In this document: one piece after another, positions 20,402-27,389 of the stretch
Numbering within the stretch: the first letter of the stretch is position 1
Layout of the letters: the number at the start of each line of letters is the position of its first letter
From: an uncultured Actinomycetes bacterium
GTDB taxonomy: Bacteria > Actinomycetota > Acidimicrobiia > Acidimicrobiales > RAAP-2
DNA: 64,000 nt
Assembly (NCBI GenBank): GCA_903870905.1
Contig: CAIQEU010000039.1
Coordinates: 124,001 to 188,000, forward strand
Reading direction: 5' to 3'
Program-made: the position numbers and the translations under genes
Notes under the pieces: model-generated
Databases searched by the model: none
Told to the model about the DNA's origin: nothing
The model's input: only the letters and a program-made list of their open reading frames with translations

Positions 20402-21139
20402 TCAACGCTTCGTCCGTCGACCCATCGTCGTCTGCGAGGTCAAGATGCCGGCACTGCCAACCGACATTCCACCCCTTCGACGCTCCTCAACGGTTTGGTA
20501 GAAGCCGAGTGCTTGGAGCTCAATGGAGAGATCCACGTAGCGAATGGTGACGTGGCTCGGCACGTGGAGCGTGATGGAGGCGAAGTTGAGGAGGTAGGTC
20601 ACCCCGGCAGCGACGAGGCGCTCGACGACCCCCTGCGCCTGAGGTGCAGAAAGGGTGAGGACGGCGATCTTGACCTGATGCTCAGCAATGACGGCTTCGA
20701 GTGCGTCTTGGGACTGCACGACGAACCCACCCTCGGTGGTCCCGATGACCTCCGGGTCGGCGTCGAAGATCCCAACCGGCGTCGGTCCGTTGTGGAAGAA
20801 CCCCTTGGAGTGAATGAGCGCCCGCCCCAGATTCCCGACACCAATGAGGACGACCGGCTTCGGTGAGGTTGAGGCGAAGGCCCGATCGATCTGGTCGACG
20901 ACCGTCGCCACGTCGTAGCCAGTCCCCCGGGTCCCAAGCGATCCCAAGCGGGAGAGGTCACGGCGCACGCTCGCTGGATTCTCTCCGGCGAGACGCCCCA
21001 AATCTGCCGAGGAGATGGTCTGGATGCCTTGGCGTTGAAAGGTCTGCAGGATCCGTTGGTAGACCGGTAACCGCAGGACGGTGGCCTCAGGGATGCGTTC
21101 TAGGTGAAATCCCGAAGCACCGTCGATCATGGGGGTCAT
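20402..21139 (-). CDS. rex: redox-sensing transcriptional repressor Rex
   Basis: DNA-binding repressor that senses the NADH/NAD+ ratio. The N-terminal winged helix (IPEATVLRLPVYQRILQTF, then ISSADLGRLAGENPASVRRDLSRLG) is followed by a Rossmann domain with VLIGVGNLGRALIHSKGF near residue 98 and a C-terminal dimer-swap helix. The ATG at 21139 gives 245 residues; the ATG at 21130 is equally likely because a TAGCAT box lies 7 bases before it. In Streptomyces, Rex heads a rex-hemACD operon and controls nuo, the same gene set as here. Confidence 0.95.
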   Translation of the reverse strand: MTPMIDGASGFHLERIPEATVLRLPVYQRILQTFQRQGIQTISSADLGRLAGENPASVRRDLSRLGSLGTRGTGYDVATVVDQIDRAFASTSPKPVVLIGVGNLGRALIHSKGFFHNGPTPVGIFDADPEVIGTTEGGFVVQSQDALEAVIAEHQVKIAVLTLSAPQAQGVVERLVAAGVTYLLNFASITLHVPSHVTIRYVDLSIELQALGFYQTVEERRRGGMSVGSAGILTSQTTMGRRTKR

Positions 21140-21143
21140 GCTA
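21138..21143 (-). promoter_or_regulatory. -10 box before rex (TAGCAT)
   Basis: TAGCAT on the minus strand lies 7 bases before the ATG at 21130. It supports a leaderless rex transcript starting at the fourth codon of the longer reading. Confidence 0.4.
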
Positions 21144-21169
21144 GCCAGTGCTCGGTTCCCAGTTTGGGC

Positions 21170-21979
21170 TCACGCTCGAAAGAACACCGTTACACCCAGG
21201 GCAACGCCGAGTGCAGCTGCGGCGTTCCCACAGTTGACGACGATGGCCAGGTGGTCGCTCGAATCGACGAGCAATCCAGGCGCGCCGTTGGGGAGGTCAC
21301 CGAACGCGTGGACGACCTGGAGTTCGTGGTCGAGATCTCCAGCGTGCACGGTCACGCGCGATCCATACTCGGGCGAGTGGCTCCCTGGACGGTTGAGGGC
21401 CACGTTGCCGTAGCCGTCGATGCCGACCACCACCGCAGTGGCTACTGCCGGCCCACCAATGACGGTCGTATCGGCGATGACGGGGTCAAGGCGCACGAGT
21501 GTGGCGGGGTCGAGCGAGGGGAACCGCGTCGCCGGATCGCCACCGCTCACGAGGAACGCCGCCGCCGGAGCGAAGCGATCGCGCCCATCGAAGGTCACCG
21601 CTCCCGTCGAGATCGTGGAGGTGAGCTCGTAGGCCGCGGTGATGCTCCCCCGGCGCTCCGCAGCACCGATGAGGAGCCCGTTGTCAGGACCGACGAAGAA
21701 GGTCGGTCCATGCTCGGTCGCGATCTGCACCGCAATCGGTCGGCGGCTGGTGCCAACTCCAGGATCGACGACCGCGAGCACGACACCAGGACCGAGGGCA
21801 TCGACGCTTCGCTCGAGGCACGCTGCACCTTCGGCGATGCCGAACGGGGAGATGGCGTGGGTGAGATCGATCACCGGCGTGCCCGGTGCGAAGCGCTGCA
21901 ACACGGCGTGGACGACTCCCACGAATTCATCGGTGAGTCCGAAATCTGACAGGAAGAAGACTGCCGCGCCGCGGTTCAT
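21170..21979 (-). CDS. SAM hydroxide adenosyltransferase-like protein (DUF62)
   Basis: Family that cleaves S-adenosylmethionine to adenosine and methionine using activated water; fluorinases and chlorinases are relatives. 269 residues. Visible: FLSDFGLTDEFVGVVHAV at the N-terminus, DLTHAISPFGIAEGA, VVDPGVGTSRRPI (Asp72, Arg79/80) and FVGPDNGLL. The usual FHGRD motif reads FDGRD here, so the His of the Asp-Arg-His set is Asp131. Activity may therefore differ or be lost. Its start overlaps the proC stop by ATGA and it lies 30 bases before rex. Confidence 0.85.
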   Translation of the reverse strand: MNRGAAVFFLSDFGLTDEFVGVVHAVLQRFAPGTPVIDLTHAISPFGIAEGAACLERSVDALGPGVVLAVVDPGVGTSRRPIAVQIATEHGPTFFVGPDNGLLIGAAERRGSITAAYELTSTISTGAVTFDGRDRFAPAAAFLVSGGDPATRFPSLDPATLVRLDPVIADTTVIGGPAVATAVVVGIDGYGNVALNRPGSHSPEYGSRVTVHAGDLDHELQVVHAFGDLPNGAPGLLVDSSDHLAIVVNCGNAAAALGVALGVTVFFRA

Positions 21980-22785
21980 GCCCGGCCGAGTTGGAAAGAG
22001 CGCTCCGCCGCGGTCTGAATTGCTTCAATGAACGCCGAGCGAACACCCTTCATCTCCAAAATGCGCAGTCCCGCCGCGGTCACCCCTGCTGGCGAGGTCA
22101 CTTCAGCTCGGAGATCAACCGCGGAGCGACCGGTCTCTGCGAGCAGCGTCGCCGCCCCAACGAAGGTTTCGGTCACGAGGGTCGTCGCCTGATCGCGCGT
22201 GAGTCCGACCGAGACAGCGGCGTCGATCATGGCTTCGGCCACGAGGAAGAGGTACGCAGGTCCCGAACCCGAAACTGCCGTCAGGCCGTCCATCTGTCGT
22301 TCGGGAATCCGAACGACGGTCCCAACCGCGCCCAAGATGCGCTCTGCCCAGTCGAGGTCTGCAGCGGTCGCCGCATCGCTCCCCGAAATCGCCGCCATCC
22401 CCTTGCCGACGAGCGCGGCGGTATTCGGCATGGCACGAACGACGCGACAGGACGGACCGGCTTTGGACTGGAGCCGTTGCGTCGAGATCCCCGCAGCGAT
22501 GCTCAAGATCCGCTCGACGCCGAGCCCACCGAGGAGGAGCGCAACGGACTCCGCTTGGTCGGGCTTCACGGCCACGATCGCCCCGCCACCGGGGGCGACG
22601 ACATCACCGCTCAACTGCGCGTGCACCGCCAGCTCCGGGAACATCGCCGCCAGTTCATCTCGACGATTCGGAGAGGTCTCGACGACGGCGAGTGCATCTG
22701 CGGCGTGGGCACCGCTGTTGAGCAGCCCTCCAATTAGGGCTGCGCCCATCTTTCCGCCACCAACAAGAACGAGAGTCGCTGCCAT
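21976..22785 (-). CDS. proC: pyrroline-5-carboxylate reductase
   Basis: Last step of proline synthesis, reducing pyrroline-5-carboxylate with NAD(P)H. 269 residues, normal length. Rossmann motif LVGGGKMGAALIGGLL at the N-terminus, VKPDQAESVALLL, RAMPNTAALVGKGMAAI, and the family signature MDGLTAVSGSGPAYLFLVAEAMIDAAVSVGL. A TAGCCT box 6 bases before the ATG and no Shine-Dalgarno suggest a leaderless transcript that continues into the SAM hydrolase-like gene and perhaps rex. Confidence 0.96.
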   Translation of the reverse strand: MAATLVLVGGGKMGAALIGGLLNSGAHAADALAVVETSPNRRDELAAMFPELAVHAQLSGDVVAPGGGAIVAVKPDQAESVALLLGGLGVERILSIAAGISTQRLQSKAGPSCRVVRAMPNTAALVGKGMAAISGSDAATAADLDWAERILGAVGTVVRIPERQMDGLTAVSGSGPAYLFLVAEAMIDAAVSVGLTRDQATTLVTETFVGAATLLAETGRSAVDLRAEVTSPAGVTAAGLRILEMKGVRSAFIEAIQTAAERSFQLGRA

Positions 22786-22791
22786 GGCTCA

Positions 22792-22797
22792 AGGCTA
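22792..22797 (-). promoter_or_regulatory. -10 box of leaderless proC (TAGCCT)
   Basis: TAGCCT on the minus strand, 6 bases before the proC ATG; the context CTAGCCTTGAGCCATGG is nearly identical to that of the flavoprotein gene at 13373. Confidence 0.55.
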
Positions 22798-23310
22798 GCC
22801 CTGCGGTTCAGCCGTCCTCGCTCGACGCGTGCGTCGCCGGTACTGCCCGGGGAAGGCGAGCGTCATCGCAGAGGGGAAGACACTGTCGACCGCGACCACT
22901 GCGGTCCCGAAGATTCGGTCGAGCACCGCGTCGGTGATCTGCCCAGCAGCGGTCCGACCAACCAAGTAGATCGCCCCTTCGGGTCCGATGCAGTAGGCCA
23001 TGCCGTAGAGCTGGGCGTTCTCAGTCATGAGGTAGGCGAGCACCGCCTCGGCGTTCTCCTCAGGAGCAGGCATGACCTGGACCTCGGTGTGGAGGGTGCG
23101 CTGATTGAGCGTCGCCCAGACCGTGATCGCGTCTTTCTCCTCACCGGCGAACCGGAGGTACCACTGCCACGTCGCTGTCCCATCGGTCACCGGTTGGCGC
23201 TCGGCGTGCACGAGGAACGAGCCTTCATCGCTCCACGCCGTAATCCACCCATCGATGGCGGTCACCACTTCGGCGACTTGAGCGTCGCTCAGAATCGGGG
23301 TATCGCTCAC
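22795..23310 (-). CDS. YbjN-domain protein
   Basis: 171 residues from a GTG at 23310 that overlaps the upstream glycosyltransferase stop as GTGA. It has the compact alpha/beta YbjN or secretion-chaperone-like fold pattern: an amphipathic helix, WQWYLRFAGEEKDAITVWATL, EVQVMPAPEENAEAVLAYLM, and a final IYLVGR strand. Mycobacterial mshA is also followed by a YbjN-domain gene, so the pair is conserved, though the molecular role is unknown. The C-terminus is basic. The longer in-frame start (23427) would lie inside mshA and is rejected. Confidence 0.8.
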   Translation of the reverse strand: MSDTPILSDAQVAEVVTAIDGWITAWSDEGSFLVHAERQPVTDGTATWQWYLRFAGEEKDAITVWATLNQRTLHTEVQVMPAPEENAEAVLAYLMTENAQLYGMAYCIGPEGAIYLVGRTAAGQITDAVLDRIFGTAVVAVDSVFPSAMTLAFPGQYRRRTRRARTAEPQG

Positions 23311-24581
23311 GTCGCGATGGTCGCTCGCTGCCGGAGGCCTTCGAGGGCGAGGGAGAGCTCCGTTGCCGCGCTGGACCAGGTGTAGGGCGCTGCGAGCGCG
23401 GTGGCGGCCCGTGAGAACGATGCCCACGTGGCGTCATCGCGAACAATGGCCGAAATGGCGTCGGTGTAGGCCAGGGGGTCAGGGGTTTCGATCAACTCGC
23501 CGGTCACCCCAGAGGTCACCAACGTCGTGAGACCGCCGACCTTCGATGCCACCACGGGGATTCCGCACGTCGCTGCTTCGAGGGCGACGAGGCCGAACGA
23601 TTCCGAACGAGAGGGGACCACCACGACATCTGACGCTCGGTACCAGGTCGACAGGAGGTGGTGCGGCTGCGGAGGCACGAAGCGCACTCGATCCTCGAGA
23701 TTCGCTTCGGCGACGATGGCGCGGAGGCGATCCACCGTGGCTCCACCCTCAGGACCACTCGGTCCCCCGATAATCGACAGGTGGGCGTTCATCCCTCGGG
23801 CGACGAGCTCGGCCAGGGTGAGGACGACGATATCTGGCCGCTTGAGGGGTTGGAGCCGGCCAACGAAGAGCAGCTCCACGGTGTCGTGTGCGAGGTGGAG
23901 GGCGTCGCGGGCCATCGTTGCGTCCCCCGGGGCGAAGAACGCGTGGTCAATGGCCGGTGGGACGATCACGATGCGCTGAGGGTCAGCGTCGTAGAGCGCC
24001 ACGAGTTGGTCAGCTTCGACAGCGCAGGAGGCGAGCACCGCATCCGCACAGCCGATGACCGTTGCCTCAATCCGAGCCCGGAGGCTGTTGAGCGATGCTG
24101 CAGCATCGCCGGGGTCAGCCTCGGCCTTGACCCGATCGAGCGTGTGGAAGGTGACGGCCAGTGGCAGACCGAGTTCGTGCTTCAAGGTGTGCCCAGCGAC
24201 TGCACTCAACCAGTAGTTCGCGTGAATGGCGTCGTAGCGACCTCCGGCATCCTCGCTGGGCGGCATGCCGTGGTCATCGGTCATGGCGGTCAGGACCCGA
24301 CTCGTGAACTCACCGACGTGACCCTCGAGTTCGGCCAAAGGGAGTTCTGACGCCGGCCCGGCGCTCACATGGTGCACGACGAGGTTGGGTTCAACTGCGA
24401 CGGAATCACCTTGGGAGCCGTCGGTGCGTCGCGTGAAGATGTCGACGCGCACCCCTTGGCGAGCGAGGGCGGTCGCCATCTCTCGGACGTACACGTTCAT
24501 TCCCCCGGAATCGCCGATTCCGGGCTGGAGGAGAGGTGAGGTATGGAAGGACAGCACGGCGAGCCGACGCACGCCGTTCAC
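23307..24581 (-). CDS. mshA: D-inositol-3-phosphate glycosyltransferase (MshA-like)
   Basis: GT4 enzyme. MshA transfers GlcNAc to inositol-3-phosphate, the first step to mycothiol. 424 residues. The N-terminal loop SFHTSPLLQPGIGDSGGMNVYVRE is characteristic of MshA, and the donor-site motif ESFGLVALEAATCGIPVV carries the E-x7-E pair. Genomic pairing with a YbjN gene as in mycobacteria supports the call. The start is GTG 24581 (overlapping the XRE stop) or GTG 24572, which has a TAGGGT box 7 bases ahead. Other sucrose-synthase-like GT4 enzymes remain possible. Confidence 0.82.
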   Translation of the reverse strand: MNGVRRLAVLSFHTSPLLQPGIGDSGGMNVYVREMATALARQGVRVDIFTRRTDGSQGDSVAVEPNLVVHHVSAGPASELPLAELEGHVGEFTSRVLTAMTDDHGMPPSEDAGGRYDAIHANYWLSAVAGHTLKHELGLPLAVTFHTLDRVKAEADPGDAAASLNSLRARIEATVIGCADAVLASCAVEADQLVALYDADPQRIVIVPPAIDHAFFAPGDATMARDALHLAHDTVELLFVGRLQPLKRPDIVVLTLAELVARGMNAHLSIIGGPSGPEGGATVDRLRAIVAEANLEDRVRFVPPQPHHLLSTWYRASDVVVVPSRSESFGLVALEAATCGIPVVASKVGGLTTLVTSGVTGELIETPDPLAYTDAISAIVRDDATWASFSRAATALAAPYTWSSAATELSLALEGLRQRATIAT

Positions 24582-24958
24582 CCTAGTGGTGGACCTTCTC
24601 CATCTGACTCCTCGACTCCACGTTCAGCGACGAAGGATCGGTAGATCTGCACCAGAGCTGCCCGCTGGGCCACGGTCAAGTGTGGGTCTGCCTCAATGGC
24701 GGCAACGGTGGAGCCTGCTTCTTGTGGGTCGAGAAACCCGGCACGGACGTAGATCGTCTCTGCCGAGATCGCCAACGCCTTGGCCAGCTGCTGGAGGATC
24801 TCCGCCGACGGTCGTCGAAGGCCCCGCTCGATCTGGGAGAGGTAGGGGTTCGAGATCCCCGCCACTTCGGATAACCGCCGCAGCGACATGCGGGCCGCAC
24901 TGCGCTGCTCACGAATGAAGCGGCCGAGATCGACGAGGTGATCGGAAGGGTCGTTCAC
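24578..24958 (-). CDS. XRE-family transcriptional regulator
   Basis: 126 residues from GTG 24958, 19 bases after the DksA-like stop. The helix-turn-helix spans residues about 10-65 (LGRFIREQRSAARMSLRRLS, then GISNPYLSQIERGLRRPSAEILQQLAKAL), a textbook Cro/CI-type domain. The C-terminal 60 residues are helical (LTVAQRAALVQIYRSFV) and may dimerise or sense a ligand. Targets unknown; its overlap with mshA suggests co-transcription with mycothiol genes. Confidence 0.85.
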   Translation of the reverse strand: MNDPSDHLVDLGRFIREQRSAARMSLRRLSEVAGISNPYLSQIERGLRRPSAEILQQLAKALAISAETIYVRAGFLDPQEAGSTVAAIEADPHLTVAQRAALVQIYRSFVAERGVEESDGEGPPLG

Positions 24959-24977
24959 GGACAACGAACCCAATGGC

Positions 24978-25184
24978 TCACGAACTGAGGCCGAGTGCGA
25001 GGTGGCGCTCGCACGAATCGACGAGGGGGTCACTGGCCAGGCGCTCAGCGTCAATGGGTTCACCGCAGCTGCGACACTGGCCGAAGGTCCCCGCGTCGAT
25101 GGTGTCGAGCACGTGGTCGACGGCGTTCAAGAGCTGTTCGGCGTCGCGCACGTGGTCGAGGAACTCGTCTTCCATACTCACCAT
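24978..25184 (-). CDS. small TraR/DksA-like zinc-finger protein
   Basis: 65-68 residues, depending on start (ATG 25184, or ATG 25175 with TACCAT 7 bases before it). An N-terminal helical part (DHVRDAEQLLNAVDHVLDTI) precedes a zinc-finger-like CRSCGEPI with a distal Cys-x2-His (SCERH) where many relatives have Cys-x2-Cys. Such proteins bind the RNA polymerase secondary channel in proteobacteria; the role of short actinobacterial forms is less clear. Confidence 0.8.
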   Translation of the reverse strand: MVSMEDEFLDHVRDAEQLLNAVDHVLDTIDAGTFGQCRSCGEPIDAERLASDPLVDSCERHLALGLSS

Positions 25185-25188
25185 GGTA
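25183..25188 (-). promoter_or_regulatory. -10 box before DksA-like gene (TACCAT)
   Basis: TACCAT on the minus strand ends 7 bases before the ATG at 25175. It matches the leaderless arrangement seen at other genes. Confidence 0.4.
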
Positions 25189-25278
25189 GGCCTCGATGGC
25201 CGTCGATCATTGCTGAGGAATCTCTGAGGGAGACGCGGCGTCGAGAAATGGACACACCGAGGGGCCGATGGGCTCAGG

Positions 25279-25293
25279 TAATATCGCTAGGGT
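25279..25293 (+). promoter_or_regulatory. candidate promoter of polysaccharide operon
   Basis: Two -10-like boxes, TAATAT (25279-25284) and TAGGGT (25288-25293), lie 55-70 bases before the first gene. They are the only A/T-rich hexamers in a GC-rich leader. No clear -35 box. Confidence 0.35.
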
Positions 25294-25347
25294 GCAGAGG
25301 CGCTGCGCGAGGACGGGCCGATCGACACGGCGAGAGGTGCCAAAGGG

Positions 25348-26211
25348 TTGTCCATGGAACGAATCATCGTGGTTGGGGCCGGGGTGGTCGGCTCCGCAAC
25401 CGGCCGCGCCCTCGCAACAGTCGGCCACGACGTCTCCTTCGTCGACATCTCCTCCGAGCGCGTCGAGCGCCTGATCGCCGATCACTTCACCGCCTCGACC
25501 ACCGTGCAACTTCGCGGTGGAGAGGTTGTCCTCATCTCGGTGCCAACACCATCGACGGGGGCCGGCTTCGATCTGTCGATCATGGAGGGGGCGATCGCCA
25601 CGATCGGGGAGGCAATCGCCACCGCTTCGACGCTCGTCACCGTGGTCATCCGATCCACCGTGCCACCCGGATTCTCCCAGTCCATCGCCATTCCCCTCCT
25701 CGCCTCGAGGAGTGGGAAGTCCCTCGGCGAGGGCTTCTCCGTGGTCTCGGCGCCAGAATTCCTCCGCGAGGCAACGGCGCTCAATGACGCCCTGCACCCC
25801 TGGGTGCTGGTCGTCGGGAGCGATGATCGGGATGGCGCGGAGCGCGTTGCGGCAGCGTTCTCCCCCCTCGGCGGCGAGGTGCACCTCTTCCCGAACGCCA
25901 CCGCAGCCGAGATGGTCAAGATCGTCCACAACTCCTACAACGCTGCGAAGATCAGCTTCTGGAACGAAATCGGGATGGTGTGCAGCGCGATTGACGTTGA
26001 TACCAATGCCGTTGCCGCGGTGGTCTCGAAATCCGCTGAAGCCTCGTTCAACCCGAACTACGGCATTCGCAGCGGATTCGCGTTCGGTGGCGCATGTCTA
26101 CCGAAGGACCTCGACGGACTCATCGGTTTCGCCCATGGCGCCAGCGTGCCCGTCCCCCTCCTCGAGGCCGTCCGCCTCGTGAACCACACCATGGAACATC
26201 TGCCCTCATGA
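25348..26211 (+). CDS. compact UDP-glucose/GDP-mannose dehydrogenase-like protein lacking the C-terminal domain
   Basis: Family members oxidise a nucleotide hexose to the uronic acid with two NAD+. Here: Rossmann motif IIVVGAGVVGSATGRALA, VLISVPTPSTGAGFD, STVPPGF, SAPEFLREATALND, the catalytic Lys region EMVKIVHNSYNAAKISFWNE and the catalytic Cys near residue 250 in FGGACLPKDLDG. The protein stops at 287 residues, whereas the family has about 430: the whole nucleotide-binding C-terminal domain is absent and the loop before VLISVPTP is shortened. Shine-Dalgarno-like AAAGGG precedes the ATG. Overlaps the glycosyltransferase by ATGA. Substrate unknown. Confidence 0.82.
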   Translation: MSMERIIVVGAGVVGSATGRALATVGHDVSFVDISSERVERLIADHFTASTTVQLRGGEVVLISVPTPSTGAGFDLSIMEGAIATIGEAIATASTLVTVVIRSTVPPGFSQSIAIPLLASRSGKSLGEGFSVVSAPEFLREATALNDALHPWVLVVGSDDRDGAERVAAAFSPLGGEVHLFPNATAAEMVKIVHNSYNAAKISFWNEIGMVCSAIDVDTNAVAAVVSKSAEASFNPNYGIRSGFAFGGACLPKDLDGLIGFAHGASVPVPLLEAVRLVNHTMEHLPS

Positions 26212-27389
26212 GTAACCTCATCATCTTCTGCTGGCTCTTTGGGCTCTTCGAAGCACTCTTGATGGGAGTTGGGCTGCTGTGGAATCGCCTGACCCGCCAC
26301 AACCACGTCGACGGTGGCGCAACCGAGGCGATCATCCAGATCACCACGATTGGGAACCACGAAATCGTCAACTGGATCGTGGAGAGCCTGCGTGCCTACG
26401 AACTCCCCTTCCCTCATCAAATTTGGATCGTGACTGAGCCCTTCGTCGAGGAGGGTTTCGTCGGGATGGATGAACTCGTCATCGTTCCCGAAGCGTTCAC
26501 GACCAAGGCGCACTACAAGGCCCGAGCGCAGGAGTACTCGCGCACCGTCCGAGCCGAGCGAGGCCTCGGTCGCCGAGACGTCAAGATCGTCATGCTCGAC
26601 GACGACACGCTCCCCACTCGGAAGTACTTCATCGACGCGTTCAACGCCGACTTCGACGTGTGCGAAGGCATCACGACACCGCGACTCCACTACGGACGCT
26701 TCTTGTCCCACCTCGACGACATGCGGACCCTCAGTTGCCTCGCGCTCTGCTCCAACTTCCAGGGCCACGGGCACCCGGTGTGGGTCCACGGAGAAGGCCT
26801 CTCGATGCGAGGTTCAGCGGAGCAGGCAGTTACCTGGGACTACCCCATTGTCGCGAGTGAGGACTTGGTCTTCGGTCAGAACGCCGTCGAGCGTGGGATG
26901 ACCTGGGGGTTCTTGTGGGAGTACATCCAGCTCACGTCACCGTGGACCTGGAAGGACTTCTTGACGCAGCGTCGTCGATGGGTCTGGGGTAACATCCGCG
27001 CCGTCACCCGGGGGTACATCCCTCCCCTCGGTGCTGCGATGCTGGTGCTGCGCCTCCTCCTCGGCTTCGGCATCGGCGTGCTGTCGGCCCTTGGTGTCGT
27101 GCTCGTACTGTGCAACGTGGTCGCCATCCCCTCGAGCTACTTCACCGTGCTCGTCGTTGCCCTCGTGCTCTGGCTCATTGAGTTCGGGTACGCCGTCTAC
27201 GTCGGGGCGAGCCACGAGGACACGAAGTGGCCGAAGCGCATCAAGGACACCGTGATCGGCATCGTCCTCGCTCCAGTGTCTTCGGCGGCAACGATGCTCG
27301 TGTTCTTCATCGTGCTCTTCAAGGGCGACCCGAAGAAATTCGAGGTCATCGCCAAGGTGCAGCCAAAGGCCGCGACCGCCACATCATGA
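26208..27389 (+). CDS. egghead-like family 2 membrane glycosyltransferase
   Basis: 393 residues from the ATG overlapping the dehydrogenase stop. An N-terminal membrane helix (residues 1-26) is followed by a GT-A domain with the metal-binding DDDT (131-134), HGEGLSMRG, the catalytic-base ED (ASEDLVFG, about 218) and QRRRWVWGN (254-262). Two to three C-terminal membrane helices follow. The motif spacing fits the egghead type (animal beta-1,4-mannosyltransferase) and is also related to bacterial polymer synthases. It likely builds or extends the glycan on the cytoplasmic face. Donor inferred to be the product of the dehydrogenase or a related sugar. Confidence 0.82.
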   Translation: MSNLIIFCWLFGLFEALLMGVGLLWNRLTRHNHVDGGATEAIIQITTIGNHEIVNWIVESLRAYELPFPHQIWIVTEPFVEEGFVGMDELVIVPEAFTTKAHYKARAQEYSRTVRAERGLGRRDVKIVMLDDDTLPTRKYFIDAFNADFDVCEGITTPRLHYGRFLSHLDDMRTLSCLALCSNFQGHGHPVWVHGEGLSMRGSAEQAVTWDYPIVASEDLVFGQNAVERGMTWGFLWEYIQLTSPWTWKDFLTQRRRWVWGNIRAVTRGYIPPLGAAMLVLRLLLGFGIGVLSALGVVLVLCNVVAIPSSYFTVLVVALVLWLIEFGYAVYVGASHEDTKWPKRIKDTVIGIVLAPVSSAATMLVFFIVLFKGDPKKFEVIAKVQPKAATATS

